Source of the DNA: an uncultured Lachnospiraceae bacterium
Lineage (GTDB): Bacteria > Bacillota > Clostridia > Lachnospirales > Lachnospiraceae
Assembly: GCA_900554205.1 (NCBI GenBank)
Contig: USGM01000009.1
Location: 1 to 52,819 of the forward strand
DNA length: 52,819 nucleotides
Direction of reading: 5' to 3'
The notes under the pieces were generated by a model. It had not been told where the DNA came from. It ran no database searches and was given only the letters and a program-made list of their open reading frames with translations. Position numbers and translations under genes: made by a program. Below are positions 1 through 8,577 of the stretch, one piece after another (within the stretch, counting starts at the first letter, position 1; each line of letters opens with the position of its first letter).

Positions 1-1
1 A

Positions 2-124
2 GCGCCGGCGGCTCCAGAGTGCACTGCTTGTGGTCAGGTGCATTCTGCACAACTGTTAACTGAATTTTATAGAGTTCGCAAATATCGGAAAGCAAATATA
101 GAAACAGAGGATAAACAGATATGA
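2..124 (+). CDS. 3' end of a CDS truncated by the window edge
   Basis: An open frame runs from the left edge for 40 codons and stops at TGA 122-124. It overlaps the ATG of the next gene (121-123) in a classic ATGA junction. The visible tail contains a CTACGQ stretch and a basic, charged end (FYRVRKYRKAN, then acidic residues). I do not recognise the family. The ATGA overlap is the main reason to think it is real; forty open codons alone could occur by chance. If real, it is translationally coupled to the downstream permease gene. Confidence 0.5.
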   Translation, partial: APAAPECTACGQVHSAQLLTEFYRVRKYRKANIETEDKQI

Positions 125-1257
125 AAAGCTTATTGTCATTTATGAAAAAAGAAGCGGTGCTTTGCGCCGCAGGGCTGCTTGCCGTCATTTCGGCGTTTAT
201 TGTGCCGCCTTCCGCCGCCTACCTTGACTATATTGATTACCGTGTGCTGGCGCTGCTGTTCGGGCTGATGTTGGTCGTCGCCGGATTTCAGAGCATCGGT
301 TTCTTCCGCTATCTGGGCGACCGTCTGCTTGCAAAGGCAAGCTGTACCCGCCATCTATGCCTGCTGCTGGTCTTCCTATGTTTCTTTTCCAGCATGTTAA
401 TCACAAACGATGTGGCACTCCTCACCTTTGTTCCCTTTGCCGTAATGCTCTTTGCCATGGCAGGAGAGGCGAAGCTGCTGATTCCCGTCGTTGTGCTCCA
501 GACCATCGCCGCAAACCTTGGCAGTATGCTGACTCCTATCGGCAACCCGCAAAATCTATACCTGTACTCGACCTATGCATTTTCTCCGGCAGATTTTGTA
601 CTGCATATGCTGCCGCTGTCAGCCCTCTCTGCAGGGCTGCTGCTTCTCTGCTCCATTTTGCTGCCAAACAGACCGTTGGCTGCTCCTGCCGGTCAGACTT
701 CTTCCCCGACAGTCAAGATTCCTGCCGTCCATAAGCTGATCGCCTACACACTTTTATTTCTGGTATGCCTGCTCTGTGTCTTCCGGCTTATTTCATGGCC
801 AATCATGTTGGGAATACTGATCTGCGCTGTGTTTTTTCTGGACAGGAAGCTCTTTGGGTCGGTGGATTATTTCCTGCTGCTGACCTTTGTATGCTTCTTT
901 CTCTTTATTGGCAATATGCAGAGAATCTCGGCAATATCCGACCTGCTGCGTTCTCTCATCACCGGGCGAGAACTTCTGCTGGGTGCACTGTTCAGCCAGT
1001 GTATCAGTAACGTCCCGGCCGCTATCCTGCTCTCGGGCTTTACCGATCAGGCACTGCCGCTTCTCTACGGTGTCAACGTGGGTGGACTTGGCACCCTGAT
1101 TGCTTCCCTTGCAAGCGTGATCTCCTATCGCCTGTACAGTGGCAGCCGGAATGCCCGAAAGGGAGCTTACCTGAAAGTTTTCACGCTGTACAATGTGCTC
1201 TTTCTCGTTGTCCTCTATATTGCAGCGCGGATTCTGCTCACCAGCCCTCTGAATTGA
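121..1257 (+). CDS. SLC13/ArsB-like anion permease
   Basis: Integral membrane protein of 378 residues with about ten hydrophobic segments, resembling the ion transporter superfamily (SLC13/CitMHS/ArsB). Visible hallmarks are the first re-entrant motif ITNDVALLTFVPF near residue 95, the GSMLTPIGNPQNL motif near residue 135 (the Thr-Pro-x-Gly-Asn-Pro hairpin typical of these carriers), and QCISNVPAAILLSGFT near residue 292 in the second half. The substrate cannot be read from sequence; dicarboxylate, citrate or arsenite are possible for the family. The start ATG follows AGAGGA (106-111) by nine bases and overlaps the upstream stop. No arsenic genes are nearby. Confidence 0.85.
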   Translation: MKSLLSFMKKEAVLCAAGLLAVISAFIVPPSAAYLDYIDYRVLALLFGLMLVVAGFQSIGFFRYLGDRLLAKASCTRHLCLLLVFLCFFSSMLITNDVALLTFVPFAVMLFAMAGEAKLLIPVVVLQTIAANLGSMLTPIGNPQNLYLYSTYAFSPADFVLHMLPLSALSAGLLLLCSILLPNRPLAAPAGQTSSPTVKIPAVHKLIAYTLLFLVCLLCVFRLISWPIMLGILICAVFFLDRKLFGSVDYFLLLTFVCFFLFIGNMQRISAISDLLRSLITGRELLLGALFSQCISNVPAAILLSGFTDQALPLLYGVNVGGLGTLIASLASVISYRLYSGSRNARKGAYLKVFTLYNVLFLVVLYIAARILLTSPLN

Positions 1258-1330
1258 TTGCATCTTATGGTTATATGCTGTAGAATACAGAGAGTGATGG
1301 GTAATATTAACGAAAGGATCTGTGAAAAAC

Positions 1331-2356
1331 ATGGAAAAATATCTTGACTACATTATGGAACAGCTTGAAAAGCTTCTGGCGATAGACAGTCCTTCCGGTT
1401 TCACCGGCAAGGTGACGGACTATCTGATGGAGGAATATCGGAGACTTGGCTATCAACCGGAAAAGACGCGCAAGGGCGGTGTCCTTGTGAACCTCGGCGG
1501 CGTGGGAAATGCCGTGCTCACCATGGCTCATGTCGATACTCTCGGCGCTATGGTCGCGGAAATCAAGGATAACGGAAATTTGAGGCTCACAAGAGTCGGC
1601 GGTCTGAACGCCAACAACGTCGAGACGGAAAATTGCCGCGTATATACTCTGGACGGCAGAGTGTACGAGGGAACCGTCCAGCTGAAGGATGCCTCGATCC
1701 ATGTAAACGGTGACTATCAGAAGACCGAGCGCACCTTCGATTCCGTTGAGGTGCTGCTGGATGCCAACGTCTCCTCCAAGGATGAGGTCAAAGCACTCGG
1801 CATTGCCAACGGTTCCTTTGTCTGCCTCGATCCCCGAACCCGCATTACCGAATCCGGTTACATCAAGAGCCGCTTTCTGGATGACAAGCTGAGTACTGCC
1901 ATTCTGCTTGGCTACGCAAAGTATCTGAAAGATGAAGGCATGACCCCTTCCAGAAAGGTTTACCAGCATATCACTGTGTTCGAGGAGATCGGTCACGGTG
2001 CATGTGCCTCCATTCCTGCTGATGTAGAAGAGCTTCTGTCCGTGGATATGGGTTGTGTCGGCGACGGTCTGGAATGTACGGAACGGCAGGTATCCATCTG
2101 TGTCAAGGACAGCCACGGGCCTTACCACTATGATGTCGTGCGCGGGCTGATCGAAGCTGCGACACGCGAAAATGTCGATTATGCAGCTGATGTCTATCCC
2201 TTTTACGGCTCTGACGCCGATGCTGCACTCTCTGCCGGAATCGACGCGCGGCACGGTCTCATCGGTCCCGGTGTCTATGCCTCCCACGGCTACGAGCGGT
2301 CCCACAAGGACGGCGTTTCCGCCACCTTTGCACTCCTCAAGGCGTATCTGGGGTAA
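1331..2356 (+). CDS. M42 family metallopeptidase (aminopeptidase)
   Basis: Cytoplasmic co-catalytic zinc aminopeptidase of the M42 family (glutamyl aminopeptidase / deblocking aminopeptidase / FrvX type), 341 residues, the usual family length. The metal and catalytic motifs are visible in order: MAHVDTLG near residue 67 (His ligand), SRFLDDKLST (bridging Asp), FEEIGHG (general-base Glu and Glu ligand), SVDMG (Asp ligand) and ASHGYERSH (C-terminal His ligand). I prefer ATG 1331 over the in-frame GTG at 1322, because AAAGGA at 1313-1318 lies only three bases before the GTG. Members hydrolyse peptides from the N-terminus; the exact specificity is not visible. Confidence 0.93.
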   Translation: MEKYLDYIMEQLEKLLAIDSPSGFTGKVTDYLMEEYRRLGYQPEKTRKGGVLVNLGGVGNAVLTMAHVDTLGAMVAEIKDNGNLRLTRVGGLNANNVETENCRVYTLDGRVYEGTVQLKDASIHVNGDYQKTERTFDSVEVLLDANVSSKDEVKALGIANGSFVCLDPRTRITESGYIKSRFLDDKLSTAILLGYAKYLKDEGMTPSRKVYQHITVFEEIGHGACASIPADVEELLSVDMGCVGDGLECTERQVSICVKDSHGPYHYDVVRGLIEAATRENVDYAADVYPFYGSDADAALSAGIDARHGLIGPGVYASHGYERSHKDGVSATFALLKAYLG

Positions 2357-2367
2357 CTCCTACTGAA

Positions 2368-2462
2368 CATACCTGCGGTAACTCCGCTTACACGGTTTCC
2401 ACAGGTACACTCCTGCCGGCGGTACATGCCTTTTCCATGCTAACGCGATTTCCGCAGGTATG
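2368..2462. repeat. 95-bp fold-back element with 11-bp perfect ends
   Basis: CATACCTGCGG at 2368-2378 is exactly repeated in inverted orientation as CCGCAGGTATG at 2452-2462, and the bases just inside the two ends are also partly similar. The element fills most of the intergenic region between the M42 peptidase and the next membrane protein. It contains no gene. It could be a small REP/MITE-like element or a hairpin in the mRNA leader. No obvious target duplication flanks it. Confidence 0.5.
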
Positions 2463-2501
2463 CACGCATTTTTCAACACCAATCAGGAGGGGTTAAAACA
2501 G

Positions 2502-3122
2502 TTGAAATACCTTATCACTTTCGTTCTGGGATTTTTGCTGAGTGGGATATGGTTCGGATGTCATATCCTGTGCAAACAGATCATGCATAAGAAAAAACTG
2601 GATCGGTTCGAGGCAGCACAGCCACTTCTTTCCGCGCTGTTGCCAACCCTTGTAATATGGCTGATAAAAAGAGAGGTTCCTCTTCACATCGCCGCACTCT
2701 GCCGGTGGAAGCTGTGGGGAATCCTCATGGTCACGGTTCTGCTGACCTGCCTGATTAAGCTGGGTGCCAGAAGCAGTGAAACCGTGCATTTGCCTGCCGC
2801 CTGTCTGGAGGCTGCCCTCATGGAGCTGCCCCAGCGTGCAATGATGCAGACCTTTGTCTGTATGATACTTGAAGCATGGAAGCTGAATTACTTATATGGA
2901 GTCCTGATTAATGCCTTTATCTGGGTCGTAGACATTATTGTACAGGCAATCATTTTCAAAAGAGTGAATGTCCGTGAATTGACAATCGATGCCCTCGCGT
3001 CCTTTGTGTTCTCCATCGGTGTGGGCTATGTTTTTTATGTCTCGGAATGCTTGCTGCTCACCATGCTCGCTCATGCCGCAGAACGCTTTATCGTAAGCCG
3101 ACTTTCCAGACGGAATTCGTAA
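2502..3122 (+). CDS. CPBP-like integral membrane protein, degenerate
   Basis: Membrane protein of 206 residues with about six hydrophobic segments. The central MELPQRAMMQ has the ExxxR pattern of CPBP (Abi/CAAX protease) proteins, with the first of the usual two Glu replaced by Met. The final helix LLTMLAHAAERF supplies a His where the family often has one. The conserved FxxxH of the second motif is not seen, so it may be catalytically dead or a distant relative. I chose TTG 2502 because a perfect AGGAGGGG (2485-2492) lies nine bases upstream. The longer reading from ATG 2460 begins inside the fold-back element and lacks a ribosome site. Confidence 0.6.
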   Translation: MKYLITFVLGFLLSGIWFGCHILCKQIMHKKKLDRFEAAQPLLSALLPTLVIWLIKREVPLHIAALCRWKLWGILMVTVLLTCLIKLGARSSETVHLPAACLEAALMELPQRAMMQTFVCMILEAWKLNYLYGVLINAFIWVVDIIVQAIIFKRVNVRELTIDALASFVFSIGVGYVFYVSECLLLTMLAHAAERFIVSRLSRRNS

Positions 3123-3193
3123 CCTCACAGACAGTGAAGCACTATGCTCTCTCCCTTAATTGTCATTTTCGCTTTAATTTCACATGCCGAGTA

Positions 3194-3403
3194 CTACTGT
3201 TCAAGCTTCCGGAAAGTAACATTCTGCTCCTTCATGGATATTTTTACGACCTCGTAGCCGTAATCCGCCAGTTCCTTTTTATATTTCAGAAAGGAATGGT
3301 CAAGGGGCAGTCCGGCAATCTTTTCAATCTCCGCATAAGTCAGGCAAAAACTGTCAGTACCATTTTCCCCGACCCATTTCCACAGCGTATCATATTTGCT
3401 CAT
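3194..3403 (-). CDS. Small conserved-looking hypothetical protein
   Basis: A 69-residue soluble protein beginning MSKYDTLWKWV and ending in a basic tail. The start ATG at 3403 is preceded by AAAGGGA seven bases upstream; a longer reading from 3442 lacks a ribosome site. The compact pattern (Trp-rich start, an acidic helix with TYAEIEKIAGLPL, a strand near the end) resembles small DUF7662-like proteins seen in Firmicutes. That name is a guess from pattern only, and no function is proposed. It is convergent with the CPBP-like gene. Confidence 0.6.
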   Translation of the reverse strand: MSKYDTLWKWVGENGTDSFCLTYAEIEKIAGLPLDHSFLKYKKELADYGYEVVKISMKEQNVTFRKLEQ

Positions 3404-3426
3404 ATACCAGTCCCTTTCATTTAACA

Positions 3427-3461
3427 GGGCAAAGAGTGCCAATTTCCACAGCTCTTTGCCC
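3427..3461. other. 10-bp inverted repeat in the leader of the small gene
   Basis: GGGCAAAGAG at 3427-3436 and CTCTTTGCCC at 3452-3461 form a perfect 10-bp stem with a 15-base loop. No T-run follows on either strand, so it is not a standard intrinsic terminator. On the minus strand it lies just upstream of the ribosome site of the 69-residue gene and after the MgtC-like stop codon. It may be a processing or weak termination site. Confidence 0.45.
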
Positions 3462-3486
3462 CATTATTCACCCAAACATCTTAACC

Positions 3487-4164
3487 TTAGATTTCGTAAG
3501 ATATAATCTTATCCATCCCGGCGATCTGCTTCGCAAACTCCTTCCGGCTCATACCCGGCTTCAGGATCACGCTGCACCGGATCAGGCTTGTCTTCTTATC
3601 CTTGATCTCGGTCTTCACACGGCTCACCTCCATGTCCAGACCTTCCAGCTTCTCCAGAACCTCCTCGACCGCTTCCGGGCTGTTATCCACAGAGAAGACC
3701 AGCTGACCTCTGAGCGGTTCCCTGCAAATTTTCAGGTTCTTGTGGAACAAAAACTGTACTGCGAGAATCAGTATCGTCACGGAAAAGCCGAGGGCATACA
3801 TTCCCGAGCCCATCGCCATGCCGATGCCGACCGTTACCCAGATACCAGCAGCCGTCGTCATACCGCTGACTAATCCCTGTTTTCCGGTAAAGATCAGACC
3901 GCCTCCGAGGATACCGATGCCCGTGATAATACCGGCAGCCACACGCGAAGCGTCCACACTGACGCTGTCGATCACAATGACATCCATAAAGCCGAACTTG
4001 GAAATAATCATCATAACCGCCGATGCCACTGCCACCATAAAATGTGTCCTGACACCCGCCGACTTCATACGGCTCTGTCTCTCCGCACCGATGGCAATGC
4101 CGCACAGTCCCGCCAGCACAACCTGTATAAAATATGTTCCCTGCTCTATCACCCATGCTTCCAT
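3487..4164 (-). CDS. MgtC/SapB family membrane protein
   Basis: A 225-residue protein. The N-terminal membrane part has the MgtC signature: QVVLAGLCGIAIGAERQ, then AGVRTHFMVAVASAVMM, then a GIITGIGILGGGLIF glycine-rich helix and TTAAGIWVTVGIGMAMG. About five transmembrane segments are followed by a soluble ACT-like C-terminal domain from about residue 145. MgtC proteins are linked to growth in low magnesium and to control of the F-type ATPase in enterobacteria; the role in Firmicutes is not settled. It begins 13 bases after the ABC ATPase stop, so it is probably transcribed with that operon. Confidence 0.9.
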   Translation of the reverse strand: MEAWVIEQGTYFIQVVLAGLCGIAIGAERQSRMKSAGVRTHFMVAVASAVMMIISKFGFMDVIVIDSVSVDASRVAAGIITGIGILGGGLIFTGKQGLVSGMTTAAGIWVTVGIGMAMGSGMYALGFSVTILILAVQFLFHKNLKICREPLRGQLVFSVDNSPEAVEEVLEKLEGLDMEVSRVKTEIKDKKTSLIRCSVILKPGMSRKEFAKQIAGMDKIISYEI

Positions 4165-4177
4165 AAGTCATCAACCC

Positions 4178-5290
4178 CTACAAAATTTCAAGTTTTCCTA
4201 CTGCTATTCTATCACCAGTCGCCTTGTCAAACAAGAGGATCTGGCTGTCGAGAAAGCTGATTGCAATCTGCTGATCCACCGCATAATCAACTCCGCCGAA
4301 TACAACTGCTGACAGAACCTGTCCGCCGAGCATCACCTTCACCGTCGTCTCCATACCGGTCGGCAGCGTCGTATAAATAGATGCCTTGACCTGTCCGTCC
4401 TCCAGGATGCCAATGTGCTCCGGACGGATTCCGATGACAACATCCTTCACCGTCGGCAGCGGCGCTTCCGCCGTATACTTTGCCTGAATGCCGCAGAAGG
4501 AAAGCTTAGCAGTATTCTGTTCACACTGTGTCATCTCCGCATCGAGGAAATTCATTGTGGGATTTCCCATGAAATCTGCCACAAAGATATTCTCCGGTCT
4601 CTGATAAATTTCCAGCGGCGGTGCGAACTGACGGAGTTTTCCTGCTTCCATCAGGCATACCTTCGTGGAAAGAGTCATTGCCTCGAGCTGGTCATGCGTA
4701 ACATAGATGAACGTGGAATTTGTGTCCACATGCAGACGCTTCAGCTCCGTTCTCATCTCGCCTCTCAGCTTCGCATCCAGATTGGAAAGAGGCTCATCCA
4801 TAAACAGCACACGCGGCTTCGGCGCCAGCGTTCTCGCAATCGCCACTCTCTGCTGCTGACCGCCGGACAGCTCGCTCGGATAACGCTCCGCAAACTGTTC
4901 GATCTTGAGCATCACAAGCAGCTCCTTCACGCGCTCCGCGATCTTGTCCTTCGGCCACTTCAGATTTTCCAGACCAAACGCAATATTCTTATAGACCGTC
5001 ATATGCGGCCAGAGCGCGTAATTCTGGAACAGGAAGCCGACATCTCTCTTGTCGGGCGGAACATTGATGCCCTTCTCCGCGTCAAATACGGTCTCCCCAT
5101 CAATGATGATCTGTCCCGATGTGGGTGTCTCCAGACCTGCGATCATACGCAGCGTCGTCGTCTTTCCGCAGCCGGACGGCCCGAGTAACGTGATAAACGA
5201 CCTGTCCTCTATCACCATATTCAGATTCTCAACTGCAACAAATTTATCGCCAAACTGTTTTCTAACATTCTTCAAAATAATTTCCGGCAT
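4178..5290 (-). CDS. ABC transporter ATP-binding protein (FbpC/PotA-like)
   Basis: Nucleotide-binding subunit of 370 residues. Motifs: Walker A GPSGCGKTT near residue 37, signature LSGGQQQR, Walker B VLFMDEPLSNLD, switch His in YVTHD. A C-terminal TOBE-like regulatory domain starts at about residue 240, as in ferric iron, spermidine and 2-aminoethylphosphonate importers. The start ATG at 5290 has AAGGAG seven bases upstream; a reading from 5311 has no ribosome site. It is the third gene of the SBP-permease-ATPase set. Confidence 0.93.
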   Translation of the reverse strand: MPEIILKNVRKQFGDKFVAVENLNMVIEDRSFITLLGPSGCGKTTTLRMIAGLETPTSGQIIIDGETVFDAEKGINVPPDKRDVGFLFQNYALWPHMTVYKNIAFGLENLKWPKDKIAERVKELLVMLKIEQFAERYPSELSGGQQQRVAIARTLAPKPRVLFMDEPLSNLDAKLRGEMRTELKRLHVDTNSTFIYVTHDQLEAMTLSTKVCLMEAGKLRQFAPPLEIYQRPENIFVADFMGNPTMNFLDAEMTQCEQNTAKLSFCGIQAKYTAEAPLPTVKDVVIGIRPEHIGILEDGQVKASIYTTLPTGMETTVKVMLGGQVLSAVVFGGVDYAVDQQIAISFLDSQILLFDKATGDRIAVGKLEIL

Positions 5291-5353
5291 ATTATCTCCT
5301 TTCCTGCGCATGCCCTCTGCGCATATCGAGTTTGTGACAAGCTTGCGAAGACA

Positions 5354-7150
5354 CTAATTTCCGCCCACGCCCTTATCTATGGATGCCCCGGTCACCTTGT
5401 TTACGGTAAAGTTCACAAACAGCACGATCAGAATGATCAGCAGGTTGATTGCATTTCCGTACTGGGAAGCTCCCTTCTCGTTGTAGGTCATCAGCATGGT
5501 CGTCAGCGTCTGCGTCTTGGAGCTTACCAGCATGACGAACAGTGACAGTTCACGCATACAGGACACGAACGGAAGCAGGAAACCGGAAATAATGCTGGTC
5601 TTCTGGATCGGAATGATGATCCTTGTCATTCTCTTAAGCCACGGAACGCCGTAAATCGCTGCCGCCTCCTCGATCTCCGGAGAAAGCTGGAGCATGGAGT
5701 TCGTGCCCGCCTTGGTTGCAAACGGCAGATATTTCACGGAGCCGACCAGAACGAGAATCAGGAACGAATTCGTCAGGAACGGGAAGTTCGTGGAAATCGC
5801 CAGATAAATCGCACTGAATGCCATTGCCGGAACCAGATACGGGAAGAAGGAAAGTCCGCTGACCCAGTTGGAGAGCTTGGTTCCCTTTCTTCTGACTACC
5901 GCATAGCCGATGATCACGCCGCAGCTTCCGGCGATCAGGGCGCAGATAATGGACAGCTTTAACGAATTTCCCATAGCCGACCAGATCGCAGGGTCTTTCA
6001 GAATACCGCTGTTTCCGATCGTGGTGGAAACGGAACCGGCGTCACCGATCCAGTAGTTGAGCGTCATATTGGATGCCGAGTAGTCTCCCGCCTTGATAAT
6101 GATGGACTCCAGTCCGAAGGAGATCAGCGGCATGATACATACAAAGAACAAAATCAGGCAGAGGATGCCGGACACTATGTACTTTCCGGCTTTCAGGTTC
6201 ACAAGGGAAATCTGTGAGGATTTTCCCGTTACCGTCGTGTAGGACTTTCTGTTTCCGATAAAGACATTGTTAAACAACATAATCAATGCGCCGAGCACCA
6301 CCATGAACAGGGCGATGATATATGCCTGTCCGAGTGCCGTCGTCTGCAGGGTTTTCATCTTCGTCGTGAGCACATAGAAGTTCACAGGCGAACCCAGATA
6401 GATCGGCACCGCGTAAGATCCCATAACGCTTGCAAATACCAGAAGGAAGGTCGACAGGATTGCGGGCTTTACGATCGGAAGCGTAATGCGCAGCAGAATC
6501 TTGCGTCTCGATGCCTTCAGAATGGTCGCCGCCTCCTCAAGGTTGGCATCCATATTTCTTAAAATACCACCGATAAAGATGTAAGCAAACGGCGCGTAAT
6601 GCAGTCCCGATACGACAACCAGCGGAAAGAGTCCGTAGACAAACCATTCCGGTGCACACCAACCCGTCAGGGAATGGATAAAGCCGGAGGAACCGGTTCC
6701 AACATTCGGATTCTTGAACATGTTCAGCCAGAACAGCGCGAGCGTCCAAGACGGCATGATGTAAGGGAAAATGAAAGCAGAGGAGATAAACTTCTTTGCC
6801 TTCATGTTGGTTCTTGTCACAAACCAGGCAACCGTTCCGCCAAAAATCAATGCAAACAGTGCCGACAGTGTCGCCAGTACGATGGAATTGAGCATTGGCT
6901 TGTAAAAGTTGATAAGACTGTATTTATTTGCCTCCGTAAACAGCAGCTTCTTCCAGCTTCTCAGCGACATATCTCCCTTTCTGGTTCCCGGGAAGATTGT
7001 CGCATCCGTAGCGTGAATGACGAAGGTGTGGCGCAGCAGCTCGCACAGCGGATAAAGCGTGAGAACGATCAGCAGCAGCGCGAAAATCACCAGAATGATG
7101 TTTGCCGGCTTGGAGAAAAATGCTTTTAACCGATTTTTTAGTTTTCTCAT
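5354..7150 (-). CDS. ABC transporter permease, fused double domain (FbpB-like)
   Basis: A 598-residue permease made of two tandem binding-protein-dependent transport domains, about twelve transmembrane helices in all. Each half carries its own EAA loop, EEAATILKASRRKILL in the first and EEAAAIYGVPWLKRMT in the second, where the ATPase docks. This architecture is known for iron(III), thiamine and hexose-phosphate type importers. ATG 7150 is preceded by GGAAGGAG with a five-base gap. It lies between the SBP and ATPase genes in the same direction. Confidence 0.93.
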   Translation of the reverse strand: MRKLKNRLKAFFSKPANIILVIFALLLIVLTLYPLCELLRHTFVIHATDATIFPGTRKGDMSLRSWKKLLFTEANKYSLINFYKPMLNSIVLATLSALFALIFGGTVAWFVTRTNMKAKKFISSAFIFPYIMPSWTLALFWLNMFKNPNVGTGSSGFIHSLTGWCAPEWFVYGLFPLVVVSGLHYAPFAYIFIGGILRNMDANLEEAATILKASRRKILLRITLPIVKPAILSTFLLVFASVMGSYAVPIYLGSPVNFYVLTTKMKTLQTTALGQAYIIALFMVVLGALIMLFNNVFIGNRKSYTTVTGKSSQISLVNLKAGKYIVSGILCLILFFVCIMPLISFGLESIIIKAGDYSASNMTLNYWIGDAGSVSTTIGNSGILKDPAIWSAMGNSLKLSIICALIAGSCGVIIGYAVVRRKGTKLSNWVSGLSFFPYLVPAMAFSAIYLAISTNFPFLTNSFLILVLVGSVKYLPFATKAGTNSMLQLSPEIEEAAAIYGVPWLKRMTRIIIPIQKTSIISGFLLPFVSCMRELSLFVMLVSSKTQTLTTMLMTYNEKGASQYGNAINLLIILIVLFVNFTVNKVTGASIDKGVGGN

Positions 7151-7234
7151 CTGAACTCCTTCCTGAAAATGGATAGAAAAAGAGCACTGCAAAATCATGC
7201 AACTATTTCACAGTGCTCTCTGCTTTCCTTAACG

Positions 7235-8461
7235 TTATTTATTCGTGCAGTAAGTGATGAAGTCAAGGATTCCTGCCGCATATGCCTCCTGCAGGTACTG
7301 AGGATCTTCGCTTACAAGGCAATCCTTCCAGAAAGCAAGCTCTCTGTCACCGTCAAGGGAACTGATCGTGCTGTTTGCAGAGTAGGTTCCGATGTCAGAT
7401 TCCTTTGTCTGGAATGCAGACTTGAAGCCCTTTTCCGTCATCAGGAAGTAGATGAACAGCTGTGAGGTGTACGGTCTGTCGGTGCCCTTGATCATCTGAA
7501 GGTACATCGGGTACATGAAGCCGGAGAAGCCTTCGGGCTGTGCATCCTGATAAGCAGCCACTGTCAGGTTTTCCTGTGTCACGCTGTCATCACGCAGCTT
7601 GGAGTAAACGAAAAGTCCCACATTACCGCCGTTACCGTTTGCAAGCTCTGTTGCAATGTCGCCGTCGCCCGAGCCAAAGGTTACATTTGCAAGAAAGTTC
7701 TTGATGAACTGATAGCCTGCATTCTGGCAGTCGTCGTCAAGCACGATGTCTGTGCCGAAGTAATCCTTGTAAGCTGTTGCCAGCTTGTCAGCCCACTCAT
7801 CCTTTGTCAGCATTGCGAGGAAGTTCTTGTTGACGGACTCCTTACTGATGTCCTTCATGAAGGTCTTGCCCTCGTTCGCGGGATCGGTCAATGCCCATAC
7901 ATTGCTGATGCCCTCCATGCCGTTTGTGTTGTTGAAGATGAATAGCTTGTTGTAATAGTAGCAAACCAGAGGATTCTGGTCGTCCGCGTTAATCACATCA
8001 GAGAGATAAGGCGGTATATAATTTTCAATATAATCATAGTTCTGCAGCTGTGTCTGGAACAGGTAGGAGTCCTGCAACAGTGCAACGTCCGCTGTGTCCT
8101 TTACTCCCGCTTCCAGCTCTGTTGTCAGCTTAGTGTACAGATCCTGACCGCTCTCGTTGTAATACTCACCCTGAATGCCGTACTCCTCGGAAAATGCCTT
8201 CAGAGCCTTCTCAATTCGGCTGGTGGGCGCATATACCATAAAGGTGCCTGCATCTGCTGCGCTTGCCTCTTCCTGTGCTGCCGCAACCAACTCATCCAGT
8301 GTCATTTCGTTGGATGAGCTCTGGCTCTCCTCAACGGAAGAATTTGTGGATTCCTGTTTGGATGAACTTGCATCATTTGTAGCATCCCCTGAACCGCAGG
8401 CTGCCATGGAAAGTACCATTGCCCCTGCCATCAAACAACTGATTACCTTTTTTGCTTTCAT
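7235..8461 (-). CDS. ABC transporter substrate-binding lipoprotein
   Basis: Extracellular solute-binding protein of 408 residues. A signal peptide ends in the lipobox LSMAAC with Cys22 as the lipid anchor, followed by a Ser/Asn-rich linker and an open two-lobe binding fold related to group 1/Fe(III)-type binding proteins (GTFMVYAPTSRIEKALKAF at the start of the mature domain). The ligand is not visible; ferric iron, sugar phosphates or other small anions fit the transporter type. GGGAGGA precedes the ATG. Expression is probably controlled by the adjacent YesM/YesN pair: see the direct repeats at 8547-8577. Confidence 0.92.
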   Translation of the reverse strand: MKAKKVISCLMAGAMVLSMAACGSGDATNDASSSKQESTNSSVEESQSSSNEMTLDELVAAAQEEASAADAGTFMVYAPTSRIEKALKAFSEEYGIQGEYYNESGQDLYTKLTTELEAGVKDTADVALLQDSYLFQTQLQNYDYIENYIPPYLSDVINADDQNPLVCYYYNKLFIFNNTNGMEGISNVWALTDPANEGKTFMKDISKESVNKNFLAMLTKDEWADKLATAYKDYFGTDIVLDDDCQNAGYQFIKNFLANVTFGSGDGDIATELANGNGGNVGLFVYSKLRDDSVTQENLTVAAYQDAQPEGFSGFMYPMYLQMIKGTDRPYTSQLFIYFLMTEKGFKSAFQTKESDIGTYSANSTISSLDGDRELAFWKDCLVSEDPQYLQEAYAAGILDFITYCTNK

Positions 8462-8478
8462 ATTTTTTCCTCCCTTAG

Positions 8479-8498
8479 AAAGATTTTAGGAAATCTTT
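8479..8498. other. Small AT-rich hairpin in the SBP leader
   Basis: AAAGATTT and AAATCTTT flank a four-base TAGG loop. The hairpin lies between the promoter and the ribosome site of the SBP gene and might stabilise its mRNA. This is inference only. Confidence 0.35.
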
Positions 8499-8509
8499 TT
8501 TGTAATTTT

Positions 8510-8538
8510 ATTATAGTGATCCCGCCGCCACTTTCTAA
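8510..8538 (-). promoter_or_regulatory. Promoter of the SBP gene, weak -35
   Basis: The -10 box is a perfect TATAAT (8510-8515, minus strand). The hexamer 17 bases upstream is TTAGAA, a poor -35. This suggests an activator-dependent promoter and fits the direct repeats immediately upstream. Confidence 0.6.
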
Positions 8539-8546
8539 TAGAGGGC

Positions 8547-8577
8547 TTTGACATTTCTCTTTAAAATTTTGACATTT
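8547..8577 (-). promoter_or_regulatory. Direct repeats, candidate response-regulator site
   Basis: TTTGACATTT (plus-strand reading) occurs at 8547-8556 and again at 8568-8577, exactly 21 bp apart, i.e. two helical turns. AraC-type regulators typically bind tandem half-sites spaced about 21 bp. The proximal copy sits nine bases upstream of the weak -35 of the SBP promoter. The adjacent gene encodes an AraC-type response regulator, so this is its likely operator. Confidence 0.6.

Noticed and set aside
1307..2305. Minus-strand open frame opposite the M42 peptidase
   Set aside because: Antisense shadow; the M42 metal-ligand motifs are all on the plus strand.
2460..2501. ATG 2460 as start of the CPBP-like protein
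   Set aside because: It lies within the fold-back element and lacks a ribosome site, whereas TTG 2502 has a perfect one.
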